This document shows positions 8,482 to 14,884 of a stretch of 64,000 nucleotides of DNA, in pieces. The notes beneath the pieces were generated by a model. The model made no database searches, was not told the DNA's origin, and saw nothing but the letters and a program-made list of their open reading frames with translations. The stretch lies in the NCBI GenBank assembly GCA_026400835.1, contig JAPLOA010000091.1:1-64000 (forward strand), in the 5' to 3' direction. Position numbers and translations under genes: made by a program. The stretch comes from Planctomycetales bacterium. GTDB lineage: Bacteria; Planctomycetota; Planctomycetia; Planctomycetales; Planctomycetaceae. Every line of letters starts with the position of its first letter. Position 1 is the stretch's first letter.

Positions 8482-8647
8482 CCGATCACGACAAGAATCG
8501 ATGAAACGTTGCGCGCTCTACCGGACTGAGCTACGGCCCCGGTGCTGAAGCGAGTTGTGGCTTGCTTCAGAGAATGGAGCCGGTGGGATTCGAACCCACG
8601 ACCTCGAGGGTTACAGCCTTGTAGTTCCATCTGCATTCGTGATGCGG
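8482..8647 (-). ncRNA. Y RNA unit 5, permuted full tRNA mimic with hairpin insert
   Basis: Read on the minus strand. Lower stem: CCG(C)ATCACG pairs with CGTGATCGG. Then the conserved CGAATGC, and an upper stem GATGGAAC/GTTTCATC. Inside is a circularly permuted tRNA body: variable region AGGTC, T-arm GTGGGTTCGAATCCCAC, acceptor 3' strand CGGCTCC plus A, then an insert containing a 7-bp hairpin (CTGAAGC/GCTTCAG), acceptor 5' strand GGGGCCG, TA, and D-arm GCTCAGTCCGGTAGAGC. The acceptor pairs over 7 bp. The tRNA tertiary marks U8, A14, G18G19, C48 and TTCGA of the T-loop are all present. The conserved CTTGTCG closes the 3' side. The stem is the expected Ro-binding module and the tRNA part resembles YrlA-type effector modules (known from Salmonella). 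Alternative: a true permuted tRNA gene, but the stretches before the T-arm and after the D-arm do not form a clear anticodon arm. Confidence 0.85.
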
Positions 8648-8706
8648 TGTTTCGAAGTAGGTTTTCGGTTCTCAGTGTTCGGTTTTCGGATAAGTCAGAA
8701 GAGAAC

Positions 8707-8805
8707 TCAGCCGGAGACAAGAGGGATCGAGAATTCTCCGCTTTCGCGGGGCGGGGTTTGAACCCGCTGGTTGCCAATGTATTCCCGATGGCATTCCCTG
8801 GCTGA
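8707..8805 (-). ncRNA. Y RNA unit 4, T-arm and short capped acceptor only
   Basis: Minus strand. Lower stem TCAGCC/GGCTGA, continued by GGGA/TCCC. The conserved GAATGC follows, then upper stem ATCGGGAAT/ATTCTCGAT (9 bp). The enclosed module has a perfect T-arm, GCGGGTTCAAACCCCGC, immediately followed by a 4-bp stem capped by a GNRA tetraloop (CCGC-GAAA-GCGG). No D-arm is present. The 3' side carries the conserved CTTGTC. The unit is 99 bases long. Confidence 0.8.
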
Positions 8806-8824
8806 TACTCACAATGGAAAGTCC

Positions 8825-8891
8825 CAAAGTTCGACAAGGGTTCGTGGTGACAGCGTTTTGGAGATGTAGTCACAACAGCATTCGATCTTTG
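8825..8891 (-). ncRNA. Y RNA unit 3, minimal stem without tRNA module
   Basis: Minus strand, 67 bases. Lower stem CAAAG/CTTTG, conserved CGAATGC, upper stem GTTGTGAC/GTCACCAC (7 of 8 pairs), a loop of about 17 bases beginning TACATC, and a conserved CTTGTCG before the closing stem. It keeps exactly the parts shared by the other four units and lacks T-arm, acceptor and D-arm. That isolates the putative Ro-binding core. Confidence 0.75.
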
Positions 8892-8904
8892 AGGTTTCAA
8901 AATA

Positions 8905-8994
8905 AGTTGTCAGTTGTCAGTTGTCAGTTGTCAGTTGTCAGTTGTCAGTTGTCAGTGGTCAGTGGTCAGTTGTCAGTGGTCAGTGGTCAGTGGT
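8905..8994. repeat. Tandem heptanucleotide repeat (GTTGTCA/GTGGTCA)
   Basis: About 12-13 head-to-tail copies of a 7-base unit, first mostly GTTGTCA and then mostly GTGGTCA. It lies between Y-RNA units 2 and 3. Related single units (AACTGAC, GTCAGTT) are scattered at 9040-9055 and 9450-9530. A tract of this type is a slippage hotspot and probably varies in length between strains. Confidence 0.85.
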
Positions 8995-9061
8995 TAAGCA
9001 TTTGAGATTTCAAATTTGAAATTTGAGATACTGCTCAATGTCAACTGCCAACTCTCCTCAG

Positions 9062-9195
9062 ACATCGCTCGACAAGGAATTCGTAAGACGTCGTTTGCTC
9101 TACCGGACTGAGCTACGGAATGCTTTCGCACTCCGACAGGAATTGAACCTGCGACCTAACGTGTAAATGTAGTCCTACTGGCATTCGGGCGATGT
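9062..9195 (-). ncRNA. Y RNA unit 2, permuted full tRNA mimic with GAAA cap
   Basis: Minus strand. Lower stem ACATCGC/GCGATGT, GAAT/ATTC, then upper stem GTAGGAC/GTCTTAC and CGTT/AACG (the position of a tRNA anticodon stem). The tRNA body is permuted: variable region AGGTC, T-arm GCAGGTTCAATTCCTGT, acceptor 3' strand CGGAGTG, tetraloop C-GAAA-G, acceptor 5' strand CATTCCG, TA, D-arm GCTCAGTCCGGTAGAGC (identical to unit 5). The acceptor pairs over 7 bp with one G-U, plus the closing C-G. The conserved CTTGTCG lies on the 3' side. A GNRA-capped acceptor cannot be aminoacylated, so this is a tRNA mimic rather than a tRNA. It matches the plan described for YrlA-type bacterial Y RNAs. Confidence 0.88.
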
Positions 9196-9283
9196 TGGAG
9201 ATGAGTTTTCAGTGTTCAGGCAATCGCATTTCGGACAGGAAGGTTTCAAATCTGAGATCTGAAATTTGAGATCGAAAAAGCAA

Positions 9284-9421
9284 ATCCGACAAGGTTTTGA
9301 CGAGACATTTTTCGTACGCGTCTTCTGTTCCGCCACCAGTCATTCTCATGACTGAGCGGGATTTGCACCCGCAAGAGATTTCTCTCATACGATCCTGATG
9401 TAGTCCCATCGGCATTCGGAT
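9284..9421 (-). ncRNA. Y RNA unit 1, T-arm and GAGA-capped acceptor
   Basis: Minus strand, first unit after the Ro60 stop. Lower stem ATCCGA/TCGGAT, conserved CCGAATGCC, upper stem GATGGGAC/GTCTCGTC (8 pairs including wobbles). The module has a T-arm-like hairpin GCGGGTGCAAATCCCGC (loop TGCAAAT instead of the TTC type), followed by an 8-bp acceptor-like stem TCAGTCAT/ATGACTGG capped by the GNRA loop GAGA. No D-arm. The conserved CTTGTCG lies just before the closing stem. A short T-run follows the unit, but a real terminator is not evident. Confidence 0.82.
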
Positions 9422-9532
9422 CATTCTCGAAAAGAGTCTTCAGTAGTCAGTCGCCAGTTAACAGGACTCCGCAGCGGCAGATTCTGATACCTGCGACTGC
9501 TCTGCCAACTGACGACCGCCAACTGACAACTC

Positions 9533-11110
9533 TCAGATTCTCATCTGAGAAATCTCATTGACCCAGTGGTTCTCCGAAAAGCGTCCGCCAGCGACGTCCG
9601 CAATCAATTGAAACACATGGTCACTGAAACCTCCGACGTTGATGATGTCTGATCGCTCCTTGCCCTGAGTTGTCCCGTTAGGCTGGATATCGATGCAGAT
9701 CATCTTCGCTTGTGGATTGCGTTGCTGGAACGCCATCCACTCCTTCATCGTTTCAGTCGCCTGAGTTCCGTAGCCATAGTGTCGGTTTGAATCGATCCAC
9801 GATTCGTTGTCGGAAACGTAGATGATCAAATCTCCCTTGGCCTTCGTCTCGTTCAGGTGCTTCAACGGCAGGCTGCAATTGGTTCCTCCGGATGGCAACT
9901 TCATCAGCTTTTCAGCGTTTGTCATCACCGTATCCCGAGGATTCAGCTGGCAGGGTGTTACCCGGTCACTGAATGGAACAACAATTGTGTCCGGATTGCT
10001 CCGCATCACTGCGGCGGCCACCAGAGCGGCCACGTCGATACACTTCGCGGCCGTTGTTGAACCTGCTCGATGACCCGTCACAGGAGAATGCATCGATCCG
10101 GACACGTCCGGGAACACATAAACCTGCCCGTTGATCTGAGGCACATTGCGAATCGCGATTTCCATCGCATCCCGCAAAGCATCTTTGACTGGTCGAGGAA
10201 CCTCGTCGGTAATACTGATCCAGGCGGTCAGCAACTGATAGGGGAAGACCTTCGCCTTCTCAATCAGGTTCGCATTCTTAAGCCGGTTCGCAATAACTCC
10301 GATGAGGTCCTTGTCTTCAAATACACCCTGTCGCACGAACGTGTTAAGGTTCATGCGAGTCATCGTCCATGATGCGTTCCGGGCAATCTGCTGCCAGTCT
10401 TTCTTTGTCAGAGGAAGCGCCGTCAACATTTGGAACGGAACATCAGGCGCCTTTACCTTGCCAGGATTCGTGTTTCGCTTGAAGGCCTCATACTGCTTCA
10501 CGATTTCCGGAAGAGATTCCTCGTTGAAGGTGCGACCGATCAGGTAAGCGTACAAAGCTTCTCGCGAAGCATCCTTTGGCTTTGGATGAACCATCTTGAT
10601 CACATCCGCCAGCGACGGATCGTTACCTACGGAACCAGAGAACAACTGTTCGTCCGTGCGATTCTCCAGCCACTGCAGGATCAATCGCTTTGGTAACGTT
10701 CCAAGACTCTTTCGGCCAACAACTCCGGAACGCATAATCTGCACAAAGTTTCGCAGCATTTTCGGTGAGTCGATGACTCGATCAAAGATCTCGGCCAGCA
10801 AACCCGGAGAGCGAACCGAAAGCACAGCACAAAGAAGTGCAGGCATATCCTTCATGTAACCCTTCGCTCGAGCGAACAAGGCAACCTGAGCGATGTACTC
10901 CGGCTCATTCGTACCGCAGAGTTCAAGGATCGTTGCGAGCTGATCTTCGGCGGAAACGTAGAACGTGTTGTTCAGGCATCCGGTTGCGGCGTACTGAGCC
11001 AGCTTGTGCTTTGCGGAGAACTCATACGCCGTTCCGTCCGCTTCGTTAACAGCATCAGTTTTTGGAGCCAATAATCCAACGATTGATTTGAAGAGCGACT
11101 TGCTGGCCAT
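9533..11110 (-). CDS. rsr: Ro60/TROVE domain RNA-binding protein
   Basis: Bacterial orthologue of the Ro60 autoantigen: a ring-shaped HEAT-repeat protein (TROVE domain) that binds Y RNAs on its outer surface and misfolded or damaged RNA ends in its central hole. The product has 525 residues. TROVE occupies about residues 1-325 (LAQYAATGCLNNTFYVS, FARAKGYMKDMPALLCAVLS, LTKKDWQQIARNASWTMTRMNLN). A C-terminal von Willebrand A domain follows with an intact metal-ion site: DVSGSMHS starting at Asp335, the Thr of GGTNC, and the later DNES. It is the first gene of the minus-strand block leading into five Y-RNA-like units and rtcB, the expected partners. A sigma-54-type promoter lies about 60-75 bases upstream. 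The gene symbol follows the usage for bacterial Ro-sixty-related proteins. Confidence 0.93.
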   Translation of the reverse strand: MASKSLFKSIVGLLAPKTDAVNEADGTAYEFSAKHKLAQYAATGCLNNTFYVSAEDQLATILELCGTNEPEYIAQVALFARAKGYMKDMPALLCAVLSVRSPGLLAEIFDRVIDSPKMLRNFVQIMRSGVVGRKSLGTLPKRLILQWLENRTDEQLFSGSVGNDPSLADVIKMVHPKPKDASREALYAYLIGRTFNEESLPEIVKQYEAFKRNTNPGKVKAPDVPFQMLTALPLTKKDWQQIARNASWTMTRMNLNTFVRQGVFEDKDLIGVIANRLKNANLIEKAKVFPYQLLTAWISITDEVPRPVKDALRDAMEIAIRNVPQINGQVYVFPDVSGSMHSPVTGHRAGSTTAAKCIDVAALVAAAVMRSNPDTIVVPFSDRVTPCQLNPRDTVMTNAEKLMKLPSGGTNCSLPLKHLNETKAKGDLIIYVSDNESWIDSNRHYGYGTQATETMKEWMAFQQRNPQAKMICIDIQPNGTTQGKERSDIINVGGFSDHVFQLIADVAGGRFSENHWVNEISQMRI

Positions 11111-11171
11111 GATCCCATTCTCCTGTTTTTGTTTCCATCTCGTTGTCGTGTCGTTTGATGAGATGTAACAA

Positions 11172-11187
11172 AGCAGGCTCTGTGCCA
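11172..11187 (-). promoter_or_regulatory. Sigma-54 (-24/-12) promoter of the Ro60-Y RNA-rtcB block
   Basis: On the minus strand the sequence TGGCACAGAGCCTGCT matches the sigma-54 consensus TGGCAC-N5-TTGCW with both diagnostic elements intact and correctly spaced: GG at -24 and GC at -12. The only core change is C for the first T of TTGC. Transcription would begin near 11161, leaving a leader of about 50 bases before the Ro60 ATG at 11110. Proteobacterial rtcBA operons are known to use sigma-54 with the activator RtcR. No rtcR-like gene is in this window. Confidence 0.65.
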
Positions 11188-11314
11188 GCTTGAAAAAAAA
11201 TTCCCAGATGGCGACACAAGTCTATATTCAGAATGGGTTTAAAAAATTGTGCGTCACAATCGGCGGAATATTCGCCTGACTCAAGTCCATCTAAAATATA
11301 TCCTGAGCGATAGC

Positions 11315-11336
11315 ATAATATCCGTGTAGATATTAT
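11315..11336. promoter_or_regulatory. Inverted repeat, candidate upstream activator site
   Basis: Perfect 8-base arms ATAATATC and GATATTAT with a 6-base spacer, about 130-150 bases upstream of the sigma-54 promoter. That is the distance at which enhancer-binding activators of sigma-54 usually sit. It directly abuts the stop codon of the upstream gene. A second, weaker dyad (around GGCGGAATATTCGCC) lies about 11252-11276. The role is inferred. Confidence 0.45.
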
Positions 11337-12758
11337 TCAGGGCTTGACAGCTTGCGGCATGGAATCCACGGTCCCCGGATCCACAGCGCGATACATGGAC
11401 AAGGGGCTTTGCTCCGCACCCTCGAACTCGAGGGGGAACGGCATCGGCTGAGTTGCCGCAATCATCACGAGACCTCCCACTTCAGGTCGTGGCAGAAGTG
11501 CGGCCGTTGCTGGTTTCGCTGTGATCACAAACCAGCGGCGGTCTTTCATCAGGATCTGAGCACGCAGGACGCGAGCGAACTCCGGCGTCACTCCGCCCTC
11601 GCGGCTTCCAAAGATCTTGTCGCCGATCGTTCTGGCGGTCGTTTCAAAGTTTGCCGTCGCCGCACTCATGGCCTCCTGAACCTCTGCGCTGGCCCAGTAG
11701 TCACGCATCGTGATTCGGAGCGTCTGATTATTGATCACGGATTCCTGCACAATGGCCCAGACAATGGATTGCAGTTCCTTGTCGGTCGCGACCTTCTTCA
11801 GGTTTTCACGAATCACCGACCGGACTTTTTCATTGCGACTGATTCGCCCCAGGATTCGCTCGGTCACTTCCACGAACTCGTTCGATCGTGATTCCATCGC
11901 GGGGGTGACCTCTTCTTTCATGAAGCGATCAAACTCCAGCTTCACAGCGTTCTTCTCCGGCAAAGGAGACACGTCATAAAGATATCGCCACGTAAATGAG
12001 AACAGGGAGACTCGATTCCACAGGTCTTTCCCCACTTCGGTGGCGAGGGGGCGAGCTTCCTCCTGAACGATCGGCAAAATTTCAGTACGAACCAGCGGAA
12101 CAATCTGATTGCGAATAATCTCGACCTGATAGCGATCAGCCAGCTTTCCAAAGTCGCCTCGATGAGCATTCAGGACCGTCGGCAATTCCGTCTCAATCGC
12201 CTCTACACATTTCCCGATGCCGGTCTCGACAATCGGCTGCAGTTTCAGCATCACCTGTTCGCGGTGTTGCTCCCAGTCCCTGGCAATGATCTCGGCAATC
12301 TGCTGCTGCCGTTCCGAAGTGATGAGTGTTGTGGCAACCCAGTCCAAAGCCGTCGGTGTCGTGTGATACTCCAGCTGGTAACCAAGCGGAAATGCCTTGT
12401 CGACGGCTGAGTCATAAAGAACGACGGTCGCCTTCTGAGTATATGCCTCCACATGAGGCAAAACCGGCTTACTTGAATCCGCAGGAGGCGGGGTGAAGTT
12501 GTTGCGAACGCGCCCAACCTGGCGATAGCGTCCATCCTCAGTTTTCAGGAAAATCGGATCGCCGGAAGCCAGCAGGAGATAAGACGCGGACACCGCGGAG
12601 TATTCCTGCGGTGCTCCGGCCAGCCAGCCTGCAATCCCCGCGACGGTCTCTGACGCCCCGCGACCACTGGCCGCGAACTGGCCAAGGACAGCCAAAACAC
12701 CGCCAATAATCAGGGCCAGCCAGGCTGTTGTGCCCACTATCAATTTTCGAGTCTGCAT
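11337..12758 (-). CDS. Membrane-anchored protein of unknown function
   Basis: A 473-residue protein with one N-terminal membrane segment (residues about 7-28, LIVGTTAWLALIIGGVLAVL), followed by a large, probably periplasmic part. Residues about 55-130 look beta-rich (LASGDPIFLKTEDGRYRQVG; KATVVLYDS). Residues about 140-400 are predicted mostly helical and charged, with many Glu/Arg/Val heptads (for example LPIVQEEARPLATEVGKDLW), suggesting a long helical bundle or coiled coil. No catalytic motif is recognised. It lies upstream of Ro60 on the same strand with a 226-base gap that contains the sigma-54 promoter, so it is probably a separate transcription unit. Confidence 0.75.
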   Translation of the reverse strand: MQTRKLIVGTTAWLALIIGGVLAVLGQFAASGRGASETVAGIAGWLAGAPQEYSAVSASYLLLASGDPIFLKTEDGRYRQVGRVRNNFTPPPADSSKPVLPHVEAYTQKATVVLYDSAVDKAFPLGYQLEYHTTPTALDWVATTLITSERQQQIAEIIARDWEQHREQVMLKLQPIVETGIGKCVEAIETELPTVLNAHRGDFGKLADRYQVEIIRNQIVPLVRTEILPIVQEEARPLATEVGKDLWNRVSLFSFTWRYLYDVSPLPEKNAVKLEFDRFMKEEVTPAMESRSNEFVEVTERILGRISRNEKVRSVIRENLKKVATDKELQSIVWAIVQESVINNQTLRITMRDYWASAEVQEAMSAATANFETTARTIGDKIFGSREGGVTPEFARVLRAQILMKDRRWFVITAKPATAALLPRPEVGGLVMIAATQPMPFPLEFEGAEQSPLSMYRAVDPGTVDSMPQAVKP

Positions 12759-13174
12759 GGGGGAGAATTCGGTGTTGCGGCCAATTGCCTGGGTGGATTT
12801 TCGGAAACTGTCTCAGACTCTTCCGTCCGCGACAACGCCCTGGCTCATTGCATTCGTAGAGGTGGCAAATCTCGATGGCGAGTCCCGTTAGTATGACTCT
12901 AACCTGCTTCGAGCCTTGATCTTCACGAAAAAACTGCCGGAACTGCTCAACGAGAAGGCTTTCCCCAGCTTCGCAGGTTTATTAGACTTCTCAGCGACTG
13001 GCAGTTTACCGAATCCCCGTGAGGTGCCATTCGTTCAGATTATCAGACAATATTGTATTGTTGGCCATCTGATCGTTCATCGGAGTGGGTCAGAAGCGTT
13101 TCGCTTCTGAAGGAGTCATTTGTCGCCCTGGGAAACCACGGCACCAAATCGTATGTCGGAAGGGACTCTGAACG
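12759..13174. other. Divergent intergenic region with one perfect hairpin
   Basis: A gap of about 415 bases between divergently transcribed genes. No coding sequence is supported. The one clear structure is the hairpin CAGAAGCG-TTT-CGCTTCTG at 13091-13109, about 65 bases upstream of the SbcD-like start. A purine-rich GGAAGGGA at about 13158-13165 probably serves as ribosome site for that gene. Confidence 0.5.
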
Positions 13175-14833
13175 ATGGCGTTTGAGCCACAACGATTTAT
13201 TCATGCTGCCAATGTTCGTCTGGATGTTCCCGTGAGCGTGCAAACGGCGGAGAAACTGACTGACGACCTTCGCTTTGCATTCGAAGACGCGACGCTGTAC
13301 GCCTTTGATGAAGTCATCGAAGTGTGCATCAAGCGTGACGTGGATTTTCTGCTTCTGTCGGGCAACATCTTTATTGAGGCCGATCGCAGTCTCCGCGCCA
13401 GACTCAGGCTGCTGAAGGGCTTTCATCGGCTCGACGAACAGAACATTCATGTCTTCGTACTGCCGGGTGATGCCGATCCGCCGGAAGCCTGGCGAGCGAT
13501 TCCCGAATTGCCGGAGAACGTTACCGTCTGCTATAGCTCAAGTCCCGAGCCGATGGAGCTGTATGTAAAAGATCAGCTTGCGACGACAGTTTCTGCCTCC
13601 ATGTGGTTTGGTGAAGTTGACGATTTCGGGATTCGCGTGATTGCTCGCGGTGGTGGCGGAGTTCAACCGTTTCGCATCGGTGTTGTCAGCAAAGCCAAGT
13701 TTGAAGAAGCACGCCGCATGGCGTCAATGGCGGCCTCGGCCTCCGACGAAGCTCTCGCTTCCACCATGCAGAATGTCGTGTCCGGAGAACGGATTGATGC
13801 TCCCGGTTCAGATTTGGACGCAGGGGACAACGACGAATCGACTCGCGTCTGGCATTCGATCGACGCAGAGAACGGCGAAAAACCTCGCCGCATTGCTGAC
13901 AACCGCCGCCGGCAGACCCAGCGATCGCTGGACAGTCTCGAAGCCGGCCCTACAGATGAGCATCCGTCGCTGGATCCTGATTTCATCAAATACACCGACG
14001 AAATGCTGCGTGAAGGCCATCTGAATTACCTTGCACTGACCGGCGAGATGGCTCGTACCACACTGTGGCGTGAAGATGGAGTTGTGCATTGCCCGGGGAC
14101 AACTCAGGCTCGCAGTCAACTCGAAGGTGCGGGCGGAGCTTGTTCGCTGGTTGAGATCGACGCCAACGGCGAAGTTCGCATCACGTCGGTCGACACCAGT
14201 TGCGTTGACTGGAAGACGATTGAAGTCAACGTGCGTCCGCATACGACCCTGTCGGCCATGTTGCAGCAGATGAAAACCTGTCTGATGGAACTCAAGCCCG
14301 GGGCGGCCGACCGCATCTGGTCCGTCAACTGGGTCCTGCGAGGCGTTCTTCCGGCCTTGCAGGAGCTGACTCGCAACGACCTTGATGTCGCAGCCGCAGT
14401 CGAATTGGATGAGCTGCGTCATGCGGGACGAACGATTCGGCTGCTGCACGATATTCGTACTCTCCCGAACGGCTGGCCCGTGGGCGATCCGCCAACAAGT
14501 CTCGCGGATCAGTTTCAGACTTTCGTGACTCGATCGAAGCAGCTTTCAGATGAAGCTCTCCAATCTCTGATCGACGGTGATGAAGACCTGTCGGCAGGTT
14601 GGAAGCAGCGTTTGACTTCGCTGATGCCATCGGTCGATCCGGAACAGATTCTCGCCCGCATGCGGACTGATGGTGCGTCATGGTTTGCACCGAACTTCGG
14701 GATTGACGGCGTGTTTGCCGAGGGTGATCCGGACGATTCGTTTCTGGATGAGCCAGCAGCGGAAGACGCTGGCGAAGAAATCACCGACCTGACGGACGCG
14801 GAATCTCCTGAAGATGAGGACTCCGATGACTAA
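13175..14833 (+). CDS. SbcD/YhaO-like phosphoesterase-fold protein with eroded active site
   Basis: A 552-residue protein with the layout of SbcD/Mre11/YhaO metallophosphoesterases, but with the metal ligands replaced. Motif I, normally hADxHL, reads FIHAANVRLD (Asp to Asn, His to Arg, residues about 9-18). Motif II, normally GDxFD, reads LSGNIFIEAD (about 63-72). Motif III, normally GNHD, reads PGDADPP (about 98-104). The late GHxH motif reads ALTGEMART, directly before a recognisable HCPGTTQARSQLEGAG block that matches the usual YPGxxQGR region. The fold is therefore probably kept and nuclease activity probably lost. A Ser/Asp-rich insert (about 185-250) and a very acidic C-terminus follow. 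The SbcC/YhaN-like ATPase begins 51 bases downstream, so the two likely form a complex. Assignment to the family is by motif order. Confidence 0.8.
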   Translation: MAFEPQRFIHAANVRLDVPVSVQTAEKLTDDLRFAFEDATLYAFDEVIEVCIKRDVDFLLLSGNIFIEADRSLRARLRLLKGFHRLDEQNIHVFVLPGDADPPEAWRAIPELPENVTVCYSSSPEPMELYVKDQLATTVSASMWFGEVDDFGIRVIARGGGGVQPFRIGVVSKAKFEEARRMASMAASASDEALASTMQNVVSGERIDAPGSDLDAGDNDESTRVWHSIDAENGEKPRRIADNRRRQTQRSLDSLEAGPTDEHPSLDPDFIKYTDEMLREGHLNYLALTGEMARTTLWREDGVVHCPGTTQARSQLEGAGGACSLVEIDANGEVRITSVDTSCVDWKTIEVNVRPHTTLSAMLQQMKTCLMELKPGAADRIWSVNWVLRGVLPALQELTRNDLDVAAAVELDELRHAGRTIRLLHDIRTLPNGWPVGDPPTSLADQFQTFVTRSKQLSDEALQSLIDGDEDLSAGWKQRLTSLMPSVDPEQILARMRTDGASWFAPNFGIDGVFAEGDPDDSFLDEPAAEDAGEEITDLTDAESPEDEDSDD

Positions 14834-14884
14834 TCAGGATAAGAATATTACTGGACGCGATGCAGTCTTGCAGAGGACTTCGGC

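Noticed and set aside
8515-8599. Ordinary tRNA gene (D-arm and T-arm sequences on the minus strand)
   Set aside because: The arms occur in reversed order (T-arm first, D-arm second) and the flanks pair as a long Y-RNA stem. No linear cloverleaf with an anticodon arm can be drawn.
8905-8994. CRISPR-like array
   Set aside because: The unit is 7 bases long with no spacers. It is a simple tandem repeat, and no cas genes are present.
9097-9152. tRNA gene at the second D-arm/T-arm pair
   Set aside because: The acceptor stem is closed by a GAAA tetraloop, so there are no free 5' and 3' ends. It is a tRNA mimic within a Y RNA.
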